From Liolophura sinensis (Eukaryota; Mollusca; Polyplacophora; Chitonida; Chitonidae): a DNA stretch of 64,000 nucleotides. Below the pieces are notes generated by a model. The model was not told the origin of the DNA, made no database searches, and was given only the letters and a program-made list of their open reading frames with translations. Below are positions 54,341 through 64,000 of the stretch, one piece after another. The first letter of the stretch is position 1, and each line of letters starts with the position of its first letter. A program made the translations under genes and the position numbers. The DNA lies in NCBI RefSeq assembly GCF_032854445.1, contig NC_088307.1:16614001-16678000 (forward strand), given 5' to 3'.

Positions 54341-54451
54341 TTGGGTTGGGTCGGGTTGAAAGTGGCTCTCGCTGGCACTGCTTGACAGGAGATAGTCTAG
54401 GGGGTTGGGTTGGGTCCGGTTAGAAGTGGCTGGCTGGGGATTTTCCACTTT
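54318..54451. repeat. 63-base tandem repeat and probable right end of element 2
   Basis: 'caggagatagtcgaggggtt' at 54318 recurs as 'caggagatagtctagggggt' at 54381, each followed by GGGTTGGGT..GGTT. The element probably ends in 'ggattttccact' near 54451. Confidence 0.5.
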
Positions 54452-54479
54452 TTTCTTGTTCGACTCATCTGTCTATAAA

Positions 54480-54562
54480 AATATTTATTTATTTGATTGA
54501 TGTTTTAAGCCGTACTCAAGAATATTTCACTTCTGCGACGGCGGCCAGCATTATGGTGGGAG
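54480..54562 (-). repeat. SINE-1 fragment beside element 2
   Basis: TTTATTTATTTGATTG followed by 'cgtactcaagaatatttcac' and 'cggcggccagcattatggtg', then truncated. It lies about 30 bases beyond the end of element 2. Confidence 0.75.
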
Positions 54563-56280
54563 AAACTTTTTAATATTTTCTATGTAATTCTATGGAATTC
54601 AAGCACAAATGCAAGCATATATACACAAATATTGTTTCGCTACAAGATGTTACCTTCTGAAACCTGTTTTATATTTTCTGTGGATTTTTAATACACTGTT
54701 CTTTTCCATTTAGTCAACACATCACACAATGATTTTTTGCTCTTTAACACCGCTTTTCAAAGTCTTTTCATATTACAAAGTTCATGGATGTTTATGAAAC
54801 TTAGTTTATCAATAAGTATCCATTTGACTACACTTTTGTATTAATTAACCATGCATTGTTATACATTATTTAAGAATGCTATGATTAATGTACATAATGA
54901 ACAGAATTATATTGTTTGACTTTACACTAATTTATAAAGATTAGTATTATTATCCATTTTGATCCCTCCCTGTGTATAGCTGTTCACAACGCTTTAGCAT
55001 GTCCTTTCTTGAACATTTGTTACCCGATGTGCATTTAAACATGCCCACATATAAAGCCTGTCGAACTGTTACACTTCATTTCTTGATAAGAACACGACGT
55101 TCGAATTTGCAGTCGGAATAGATTTAAAAAGATGAAGTTTATTCATACACACAAATATTGTTTTCCAGTTGAACACATTGTTACGTGTTCTGAAATGACC
55201 GTCATACTGTATGGTAATACTGTGTTATCTACATTTTGTGTATAGTCATTTTCCAAAGCTTTTCTCATTTTGCATTTTCTACGTATGTCAAGAGAATCCT
55301 AGTGCTTTGAAGTAAGTATGTATTTCAAGAGCTACGTGAAGATTGGAGCAAGTTATCATTTTCAGCTGTTACTCGAAAAATATTGATGGTATTCATCCAT
55401 GACGACTTGTATGACGGCGTAGGAATGTTTCAGTCGAATAAACTTTCAGTATGACGTCATCTCTTTAGGCTCGGATTGGTACGACGTGAAACAAAATGTC
55501 TCATTTTATTACGCCATGGCGTCTGTGTGTGAAATATCAAAATATAATATCAAATGTGTTATCTGAAGGAAATACTGGCATTTCACTGTTATATAAATAA
55601 TAAATGTACACACATTTTGCGTGTATGTGTCTGTGTTGTTTCGTTCCGTAAATGAAAATATACACGGTGCTGTATATGTTTTGTGTTCTTCAAAGCCGGC
55701 TGTAAGGATTACAGCCTCAGGCTTTTACGAATGTTGTATTTGATTGCAGGTTTGAGCTATACTCGCTATGCTCACTAAACCGATGGCGATCAGCTTCATG
55801 GGTACCACATCACAAGGGGTAAACCACCGATCATTGGCAAATTGCAGATACTGACAAACTTCGCCACTTGTGATGTAAAGATAATCACAACAATTTAGTG
55901 GAAGAAAGTGGTCTTCAACAGATGTATGGCTTTCCAAAGTTCCACAGTTCCACATAAGCGTCCTAGGTCACAAAATGTCATCAAAACCACACGAGGAGGG
56001 AAAATATGACGAATCCGAACATTCTCTTCCCAATGTATTTTAATGTGATTGGGTATTAAATTTTTGTGAATTATTATTTAGTAATTCTAAACCAGTGACG
56101 TCTAATAAACTGCAATTAACATCACTGCATATTTTTTACGTAATTCTGCTTAAGCCATGGTGCCAGGGGACGTGTAATTTGCTACCATTTATTCATTTAC
56201 ATGAACAATTAGAATAAAGCCCTAACTGAGATAAATTGACAAGAATCCGTATTTCACGGCTTACGTGTAGCCATTTGCTA
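54563..56280. other. Intergenic, nothing recognised
   Basis: AT-rich host-like sequence. No supported gene, although the stretch separates element 2 from the GPCR copy 4 neighbourhood and may hold regulatory DNA. Confidence 0.5.
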
Positions 56281-56570
56281 TCTATCATACTGTCGTCGTT
56301 GCTCTGGTTTTTATCTCTACGCTGTACGTCTTTCACACTGTCTTTGCTGCTCTGGTTTTCCTTTCTACTTTGTACGTCTATCACGCTGTCGTCGCTCCTC
56401 TGGTTTTTTCTCTCTACACTGTACGTCTATCACGCTGTCGTCGCTGCTCTGGTTTTTTCTCTCTACGCTGTACGTCTATCACGCTGTCGTCTCTGCTCTG
56501 GTTTTTTCTCTCTACGCTGTACGTCTATCACACTGTCGTTGCTGATCTGGTTTTTCTCTCTACGCTGTAC
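56281..56570 (+). repeat. Minisatellite, 49-base unit, about six copies
   Basis: Successive units read CTGTACGTCTATCACGCTGT followed by 'cgtcgctgctctggtttttt' and 'ctctctacg', with few differences in the middle copies and more at the edges. The period is not a multiple of three, so the long frame through it is not a gene. Confidence 0.9.
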
Positions 56571-58355
56571 AAATTCCGAGTCTTTGACTACTTTCACTAA
56601 ACTTCGCAATTCAATTTTTGCAACTTTTCTTATAAATTACGTCACCTTAAAGGCCTCATTTTTATGTTTTCTTCTCCTTTAAAGCATTTAACCTAGATAA
56701 ATCTTTTACAAAAAAAGTGAAGAGAAATACAACGTACGAAGTTTTGTGAAAGTGCCCCCTTGGGAAGTAAACCTAGAGCAAGGACGACGATGTGATAGTT
56801 TGCAAATCATGACACGTAATCGGTGACAAACAACAACTGTCTGGTCAGTTTACATCAGTCAGGGTTTTATTTTAACTGTTCGTGTAGATGCTTAAATTGT
56901 GGCAACTTATCACTTTCGCTTTAGAAAACTTAGCATAAACCAATTCAGTGATATAAATAACAATTTATAGAACGTCTCGTGTCGAGAATTGTCGAGTAAA
57001 GCTTGTTAGGTTATATATTGAATATGTAAAGATTCTGTTAATTTAGCAACTTTAGTCTGTTAGTTTTACCGAGCATACCTGAACATGCATTTTGTCGGTC
57101 TTACTTGCAACCGTTTTTCTAAAAATAGTCATTTGATCAGCCACTGTTGAGTGAAGACGTGCTTTTGAGAGCTCGTGTTTTCTTCGTGTATGATGATTTT
57201 CAGAGTTGCCTTGTATATTTGACTATACATAGTTTTTTTTTTGTCATTGTATAGAGTTTGCGGTTTAGCTTGAAAACTTGTTCTTTTGTGTACATGGTAC
57301 CCAGTTAGGCATAGTCTAAGGTTTAGGGGATACGCTGTTTTGATTGCATGTACACATCATCTGAGCACTCCTGGCACGGGCTCCTGTTGTTCATGCCAAT
57401 TGCTTTGAGTTGCCCCACAGCACACCTAACTGTCTTTAGAATAAGCAATTAGATCCCTGTCCGTGTCGGCTTGCACGATAAAAATCCACCATTACGATAA
57501 ATATTTTGTACTTATTCGGACTTTACGATAGCCTGTGTTGTTAAGCACAACAAGTAAGCATGATCACTTCAAAGCAAATGTTCATGGGGGAAAATACTGG
57601 ATTCTTAATGGGAAGTCTCTTTAACATGGCAGAATTGGCTACAATGCAGATATTGTTTTATAATATGGGGATCTGAAGAAAAGCTTCAGCACTGTAAATA
57701 AAACATGCATTTAGTCACGGATCATACAATTGTGCATCTGAGATATGTTTTATGAAATGTGGACTTTTATATAGGAGCTTGTACAAAGTAAGGTGGTTTT
57801 ACTGTTGTTATTGTCCGTGCCCTCCCTGGTATGAAATTGAAATTCCCTCGGTGTGAAATTTGGCCATTTTTCATTCTTCTTTACAAATTGTCGCACTTAG
57901 AGTTCATTAGTCATACTGTTTTGTGTTTATTGATGCTATTAGGGCAACGAACGTGTACTGATAGCATCGATTTTGCTAACTGCTTCTCTAAGTATACTGG
58001 ACGCACACGCCAATCAAAGGAGTCCTCATGTAAATAGTTATCGACAAAGTTTATCAGTAAACAACATTCCATTAGGCTAGAGAGCGCATCTAGCCACACT
58101 TTATGTATCGATGATTATCACAAAAGTGGTTTTTGTCTGAAGTGACGAACACAAAAGCTTTTCGTATGGTTTTTCGTATTGATATATAGTAATAAATTAT
58201 TCAAAAGCTTTACGTGGCTTTCAAATTGGTGTACATACATTTTAGCGTCTTACCAAAGTATGTATGTACCAAGAGAGCAAGATGAGGATCAGTTGATGAT
58301 TTTCCCTGTATATGTACACCGTCAGCCTACGAAATACATATGTACCATTGGCACA
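56571..58355. other. Upstream region of GPCR copy 4, nothing recognised
   Basis: No supported coding frame or RNA gene. The sequence is AT-rich. Confidence 0.5.
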
Positions 58356-59882
58356 ATGACTAACAACTCTACCTACGCCGATGACACATGGCAGTTGGGC
58401 CGCACTGGACAACTGATAACTACTATAATTTTTGGCGGCATCATCCTCGTTTGAATTCTTGGAAATGTGTTAGTGATTGGTCTGATAGTGCGAGTGAAGA
58501 AACTACATTCCACGGTGAACCTGTGTCTGGCATGTTTGGCTGTGGCTGACTTGATGGTTTTGGTCTTTTTGCCAATTATCCCTTGGAACATCCTTTATAA
58601 CGTAGACGATTCTTCTTTAGGATTGAATTTCTGTAAGTGAAGTTTGCAAATGTCTAAATTGGTTTTTAACTATGATACCGCTAGCGTAAGTGCCATTTGC
58701 AAATATAATAATACAGATAGTACAGATACTATTGAACTAGTAAATCATTTTGCCTTAGCAAGTGCCGTTTGCAAATTTGCATACTGTTTTTTGACTCGTA
58801 AATCGTACCGTGTACTGCTATATCGCTTGACGGAGACATTTCAGAACGGTGCTTTACGCCAACAAAGATTTTTAAAAAATGATGACAGCATAAGTACAAA
58901 AGAAATTGCTAAACATTTACTCAAAATACTACCAGTAGAAACCGAACAACGCTACCTGTTATATTACCATATTTAAGTGTTTACTTAGTTTAGAATAAAG
59001 ATTACTTGCCGTGTGTAAATATCATTTTTACAGTACTGCAAAACACCATTTTGTACGATTTTACATTAAAGCGGATCTCAGCGCATTTAAGGTTTAAAAT
59101 TTTGGCTTCCAATGAACATACTATCATAAAATATGATTTTCTTTTTTCTTTTAGGCATTTACCTTCAGTCCATTGATACAGGGGCTGTGATATGTTCAGC
59201 TTTGATATTTTTGCTTGTGGGAGTGGAGCGTTATACGGTCTTGTGTCATCCCCTCAAATCTTTAGGATGGTGGACCCGAAGAAAAATCTGTGTCTTGTTG
59301 GTCATTATCTTGCTTGTCACCGTTGGAGTTTCTATACCTTATGGATTTGCAGTGGCATATGAAGAGATTCTGTATGATAATATCACCGAAACATATTGTT
59401 ACATGAACTCTGATATTCCGTGGTTTGACCATTATAACATTGTCATTAATGGTATATTCTTTTTCTTACTTATACCTGTGTTGATCTTCTTGTACGGCAA
59501 GATGATTTTTGCACTGAAAACAAAGGTGCCACAAAACGAGAATCAAGAAACCGGTAGAAAGGGAATATCTAGATCTCGTTCTCAAGTAGCTGTAATGCTC
59601 GTGGTCGTAATCAGCATTTTCGTTATATGTCTTGTGCCATTTAATGTTTACATTTATTTAAATGTCTTTGCCACAGATGTCATTGATTCTTTGGATGACA
59701 GATCATTTTTCATCGTCAACTGGTCTGCCAGAATTGTATTGTACATCAACCATGCGTCAAACCCGGTTGTGTATTTCCTAATGTCTGACAATTTCCGAGA
59801 AGCTTTTAAGACAGTGTTTTGTGGGAAATGTAAATCAAACAATCAACCTCAATCCGTTCAAACAATTTATTCATCACTATGA
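58356..59882 (+). pseudogene. Class A GPCR copy 4, stop codon in TM1
   Basis: Exon 1 is 58356-58632 and exon 2 is 59155-59882, with the same intron position and phase as the other copies (GTAAGT...TTTTAG). The start MTNNSTYADDTWQLG aligns with copy 3. At 58452-58454 a TGA stands where the other copies have a glycine or equivalent codon before LGNV, truncating the protein in TM1. Everything else is open: CLACLAVADL, VERYTVLCHPL, a TYCYMNSD loop, FVICLVPFNVYIY in TM6, HASNPVVYF in TM7 and an end in YSSL. A single G-to-T change would explain it, so it is either a recent pseudogene, a polymorphism or a sequence error. Readthrough is conceivable but unsupported. Confidence 0.85.
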
Positions 59883-60791
59883 GTGAATGCCATTCTGTTT
59901 GGAAAGGTGGCTGGCTTTCACCGACGACGTGATTTTTCATTGAACCTTGGTTGGGGACGTCCGACATGGTAAACGTCACCAGCACAAAAGATCAGGTATA
60001 GTTTTCAACGTTGTGAGATAAATGTGATAAAACAAGACCTTAGTTTTCTACATTTGTCGACGATTCGGTTGTGTATAGACTGAACACTCACTAACAATAT
60101 TTTCCATGCATACGCGCCGCGCGTCTGTCGCTGGACCTCTTCCTTCAGTGGTAAACTGATGCTTCAGTATTGTTTCTAGGTAAATGGATGGACATTTCAC
60201 TAAAGTGTCAATCAATGAATGTCAGGTTCAATGCCAGATTCTTGTAGAATCTGATGACTAATTCCCAGTTACACAAAGGCACAAGTTTTAATTGCTACAC
60301 TGCATTGCTGAGTATACTGTCATTATTGTGTAAGGAACTCTTCTGGTTGGTGTCGCACGTATAGGATAGTATCTTATTCCGTTTTGGAGCACAAAGATGG
60401 GAAACACGGACACAATGCCTGTGTTAAGATTTGTAATCACAGTAGTATAAAAAAAAACATCATCCACTGAGAATGAGACTTTAAAAAAAAACAGCATATT
60501 TTACGTTCAGAAGATTTCTTCTGGTCTATGTCGTAGTGGTAATATACTAACTAATTCGGCTCGCATGGATGAATTAAGGATCCTAAATGGAGCACATTGC
60601 CACAACGTCTGTGTTTATACTTGTAATCACAGTACTATAAAATCAGTACACCTTTTAAAACACTAAAGACATTAACAATATACTCTGTTAATTAGTGTAG
60701 GTTACCGTATGTTTCTTTAACTTTTAGGTCCAGGTGAGAGCTAGTATCAAAAAGCTTATGCCAAATTAATCTGGTAACAATAGTATTTTTG
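59883..60791. other. 3' region of GPCR copy 4 and intergenic
   Basis: No supported gene. Short A- and T-runs only. Confidence 0.5.
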
Positions 60792-60845
60792 ATTTATTTG
60801 ATTGGTGTTTACGCTATATTTCGCCTATACGACCGCGGCCAGCGG
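60792..60845 (-). repeat. SINE-1 fragment
   Basis: 'tttatttgattggtgtttacg' followed by a shortened core ending 'cgaccgcggccagcg'. A very short remnant. Confidence 0.6.
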
Positions 60846-61239
60846 TAACAATAGTAGATTTGTTGTCTAAAATGACAATAAATTTATCAGGCAAAAAAGC
60901 GCATCTAGCTAATTAGACTTATGACCATCGTGTAAGTTTAATTGCCCGCACTGTAAATCAATTTATTACACTGTTTGACATGAATTGCAGCGGCTAATAA
61001 TTATGCATGTAAAAAGCCTAATATGCTGTACATCTGTGTTTACCTCTCTATGCTGTACGTCTTTGTGTACCTCTCTATGCTTTATGTCTTCACTTATATT
61101 ATATATTATCTCTGTTGATGAATGTATTCGTTTATACCTCATTACCTCATAAGTTTTAATAAATATATACCAGGTTAGCCTAAGGGGTTATGTCTGTTTC
61201 AGTTCATGATAGTGATTTACAACTTGTTTAGCAAATGGA

Positions 61240-61400
61240 ACACACGTGTATTCACATTCTTGGAAATGTATCAGTATTTGGCTTGATAGTGCTAGTGAAA
61301 GAATTTACATTCGATGGTGAACCTGTGCTTAGCATGCCTGGCTGTGAATGCATGGTTTTAGTTTTCTTGGTTTCCTGAAAAATTCGGCCTTAGGATTACA
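61240..61400 (+). pseudogene. GPCR relic, exon 1 (TM1-TM2)
   Basis: Readable pieces are ILGNVSVFGLIVLVK at the end of TM1, then a diverged KEFTFDGEPVLSMPGCE stretch in a shifted frame where KLHSTVNLCLACLAV is expected. The remains of LMVLVFL and of the splice-donor end (LGLHFL) follow near 61390. The start, exon 2 and a continuous frame are missing. This is the last member of the GPCR cluster in the window. Confidence 0.7.
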
Positions 61401-61435
61401 TTTCCTTAAGTGTGTTTAAAACTTTCATATTTGTA

Positions 61436-61655
61436 TTTATTTATTTATTTGATTGGTGTATTACGCCGTGCTCAAGAGTATTTCACTTATACGACGGCGA
61501 CCAACATTATGGTGGGAGGAAACCGGGCGCTTGCTGGAAGACTTTTCCACGCACGCCCGGAGATAACCCAGTATGAGCTGGACTTGAACTCACAGCGACC
61601 GCACTCGTGAGAGGCTTCTTGGTCAGTATGCTGCGCTAGCGCTCTAACCAAATTT
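61436..61655 (-). repeat. SINE-1, nearly full-length copy
   Basis: It runs from the TTTATTTATTTATTTGATTG tail through the core to the tRNA-like head 'gctgcgctagcgctctaacc'. It abuts the next SINE-2 fragment directly. Confidence 0.8.
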
Positions 61656-61660
61656 TTATA

Positions 61661-61803
61661 GGGTTTAACGTCGTACTTAACAATTTTTCAGTCATATGAC
61701 GATGAAGGAGTCCTTAGAGTACATGTCATGTGCCAACTTGTTGCAGGACGGATTTCCACTGCTCTTTTATCTAATGCTGCTTCACTGAGACGACTTACCG
61801 AAG
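61661..61803 (-). repeat. SINE-2 fragment
   Basis: It starts at 'ggtttaacgtcgtacttaac', continues to 'tcactgagacgacttaccga', then stops. It is truncated at the tRNA-like side. Confidence 0.8.
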
Positions 61804-62057
61804 TTGATTGTTCTAATGTCGAGAATAGATACCTTCTCAAACATTGCCAAATTTCTATGTCGTTGTATTCCAACTACAGTTTCGAACTTTTGCACTCATC
61901 AGGGATACTTAGTGTTAGCAGCGTCAAATCATGATTATATACAGTATATGCTCAGTGGATACTTAACAAAAGTGGTCGCTCAACAACCCAACCCAGAAGC
62001 GACGAGGACTGACTGGAATTTAACACATCAAGCTTAACACAGTTGAGAGATCAAATA

Positions 62058-62100
62058 GGATAATAATAATAATAATAATAATAGTAGGATAGGATAAACA
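62058..62100 (+). repeat. AAT microsatellite
   Basis: A run of about nine AAT units followed by a short GGATA repeat. Confidence 0.9.
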
Positions 62101-62112
62101 GGCCAAAAAAGT

Positions 62113-62515
62113 CTAGTGTACAGTTTCGTATGTTAGATATGAATTCCGTGGACGGGGATTTCCATTGAACGCAGGTCTGTATTTTTCAATAAATAGTATT
62201 TCTTTCAAATCCATCAAAGACAGCTTCTCATTTGGTACCTTGTGGAAGGGGAGTTTATTTGCCAACACAGACATTCGTATACCAGCCGTCAACCAATAAC
62301 GACGTTCCGGGTCAATAAGCGCAATAAAGTCCATTTCTCAAAATGATGTTTAACACAAACTACCGAAGAACTAGGAAAGTATATAAAATACGAAAATAGT
62401 AGGGAATCATATAAAGAGAAGTGGTCCACAGTTTTCAGTGATGTAAGAAAGGCGCAAGGTATCTTCTAGGCGACTGAGTGAAATCAATATTCAAATCGTG
62501 TACCATGCTAGAATA
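62113..62515 (-). pseudogene. Penelope-like element fragment (GIY-YIG-type end), minus copy
   Basis: Minus strand from 62334 to 62113 reads LIDPERRYWLTAGIRMSVLA, then KVPNEKLSLMDLKEILFIEK and YRPAFNGNPRPRNSYLTYET. A Glu in an EILFIEKYxPxxN context is typical of the last part of GIY-YIG endonuclease domains, which Penelope-like retroelements carry at their C-terminus. The upstream non-coding side (62340-62515) recurs at 195-450. Family assignment is tentative. Confidence 0.4.
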
Positions 62516-62749
62516 TCAGTTAATAAAATAACAAAATATGTATCTTAGTTGCTCTTTGATTGCAACTGTTCATATATCCAAAGTTGTGATCCAATTCACC
62601 ACAATGAAATTCAGCCCTGGTTAAGCGGAATTACACAGTAATTGACAATAAAAGAGATACAGCCCATAGAAAATGTTTTCGTTATTAATTGTTGCCTGTG
62701 AACAGTTAGCCTAGATCACATATTTGTAGCTTGGTCAATGTATTCTTTG

Positions 62750-62850
62750 ATTGATGTGAAAGAAATTCTATTTATTGAAAAATACAAACCTGTGTTAAAT
62801 GGAAGTCATCGTCCCTAATTCATATTTAACATACAAAACTATTAGTTGCC
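62750..62850 (+). pseudogene. Penelope-like element fragment, plus copy (inverted)
   Basis: 'gaaagaaattctatttattg' and the following 80 bases match the reverse complement of 62122-62208 with scattered changes. They encode the same EILFIEKYxPxxNG piece in broken form. Confidence 0.5.
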
Positions 62851-63671
62851 CTCTTTTACTTGAGTAATGTTTTACGCCGAATACAACAACATGTAAAGAG
62901 GTTCTTTGAGAATCAGTGCAAGGGCACAGGAAAGTGGCCAAGATTTACAAAGAGCATGTCCTTAACTATCGCTTTACAATAAACGTATAGCTAAAAGCAG
63001 ATTAAATTTTACCACTTCTAGTCAAAAAACACTTGTAATCTACTGTATAAATTTTGCCAACTTTTTGTTTCTCACTTTTTTTCATTTCTTCACATCCCGT
63101 TAAACAAAATAAGACGTGTTGTGATTTCTAAGGTGGTTTTTTTTTCATATTTACCCGAAAGTCAACACATGCCAACAAATATGGCATGAAATGCAGTGCA
63201 AGTCAAGTAACTATATTTGTAAAATATTGGATATAACTCAAAACTAAATGAATTTTAATCAACTTTATCTTTTTCTTTCTTTCTCTGGAAGTGGAACATG
63301 CTGGCACAAACATAAAACATACATTTTGAAACAAATTAACAAACCGTGACTTCTGGAATATGACATCGCCAAATGATGTCGCCCAATCAGAGGTTTCAAA
63401 TTTGTACTACCAAAAACTGTGAAAACTTCGTACTGAACTGATTCAGAATGTAAAATGTTATGATCTGAAGTTACTTATGTGGTAAACCTAGGTCATAGTA
63501 CCAAATAACAATAATTTGTAAGTTCCTTAAAGCAAGAATACAGAATAGGGTGACAGAATTAGATCAGTCTGTGTTATCTCTTTCCACAGGTTTATCCTGC
63601 TCAATGTTTCTTCATGCATCTCCACATTCACACAGCTCTGTCCATATCAGCTCATTCTTCTTGCATCCTAC
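62851..63671. other. Intergenic, nothing recognised
   Basis: AT-rich sequence without supported features. Confidence 0.5.
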
Positions 63672-64000
63672 CGGCCCGGTTAGCACAGTTGGTAGAGCGT
63701 CCGCCTCGGGAGCGGTAGATCCAGGATCAATCCTGGGTCGAGTTACACCTAAGACTCTAAAAGAGGAAATTGTAACTTCCTCGCTTGGCGCTAAGCATGA
63801 AGAGGATAGTGCAACGATCAGTACAATGGTTCGGCCTGGACAGCTTACTTGCCTTCGGTAAGTCGTCTCAGTGAAGCGGTGGAAATCCGTCCTGCAACAA
63901 GGAGCTCCATTACATTACATTACATACACCCTAAGGATTTCTTCGTCGTCATAGGATTGAAAAATGGTTGAGCACGACGTTAAACCCCAAGCACTCACTC
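63672..64000 (+). repeat. SINE-2, full-length, with tRNA-like head
   Basis: The head 'ggcccggttagcacagttgg' contains an A box (TAGCACAGTTGG), and 'ggatcaatcctgggtcga' holds a B-box-like GGATCAATCC. The body runs through 'ttacttgccttcggtaagtc', a short ATTAC repeat, and ends 'cccaagcactcactc' at or beyond the window edge. It defines plus orientation for the family. Confidence 0.88.

Larger units (their letters stand above)
43875..54451. mobile_element. Polinton (Maverick) element 2, about 10.5 kb, decayed
   Basis: The plus-strand genes are integrase, packaging ATPase, PX-like proteins, minor capsid, major capsid and adenain-type protease. They face a minus-strand PolB gene, which is the classic Polinton order with convergent transcription. 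Polintons are integrating virus-like DNA transposons. The right end is probably near 'ggattttccact' at 54451, whose reverse complement begins AGTGG. I could not find a matching inverted repeat on the left, so the left limit is uncertain (it could be as far out as 43494). All major genes carry frameshifts or deletions. Confidence 0.88.

Noticed and set aside
54316-54420. Telomere-like GGTTGGGTTGGG repeat
   Set aside because: Only a few degenerate units inside two 63-base repeats at the end of element 2. They are not TTAGGG and not an extended array.
56281-56570. CRISPR-like array
   Set aside because: Units are contiguous with no unique spacers, and the context is a eukaryotic chromosome. It is a minisatellite.
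56236-56682. 148-codon hydrophobic frame
   Set aside because: It runs through a 49-base tandem repeat, whose period is not a multiple of three; it is a repeat artefact.

Overview
This window looks like nuclear DNA of a marine lophotrochozoan invertebrate (a mollusc or brachiopod is my best guess; the species cannot be read from the sequence). The reasons are two-exon class A GPCR genes with canonical GT/AG introns, two tRNA-derived SINE families present in many copies, LINE, Gypsy and Penelope-like remnants, and two large Polinton/Maverick-type virus-like transposons. There is no bacterial operon structure.

Layout. 1-4.3 kb holds a dead LINE and SINEs. 4.3-12.4 kb and 27.9-35.8 kb are two near-identical copies of one segmental duplication. 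Each copy holds a two-exon GPCR gene, a GPCR relic, SINEs and a broken Gypsy retrotransposon. A second repeated unit (13.5-14.9 kb and 42.3-43.5 kb) follows each copy at a different distance. 14.9-27.9 kb is Polinton-like element 1. It carries a PolB gene, a major capsid protein, a packaging ATPase, an integrase stump and several unassigned genes, four of which encode proteins with C-terminal hydrophobic anchors. 35.8-42.3 kb holds a GPCR relic and an intact GPCR gene (copy 3). 43.5-54.5 kb is Polinton-like element 2, with the classic set of integrase, ATPase, PX-like proteins, minor and major capsid proteins and adenain-type protease on the plus strand, converging on PolB on the minus strand. 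54.5-64 kb holds a 49-bp minisatellite, GPCR copy 4, another GPCR relic, SINEs and Penelope-like fragments.

How it fits together. The host content is one tandem GPCR cluster evolving by birth and death. Copies 1 and 3 have open reading frames, copy 2 has a one-base insertion at the start of exon 2, copy 4 has a stop codon in TM1, and four more pieces are relics. The cluster is invaded by mobile DNA, and both edges of element 1 coincide with breakpoints of the duplicated blocks. Both Polinton-like elements are inactive as read: every large gene in them has stops, frameshifts or deletions, and both integrases lack essential catalytic parts. They belong to clearly different lineages, with different capsid, PolB and accessory genes.

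All family assignments come from motifs read by eye and knowledge of the families. No database search was possible.
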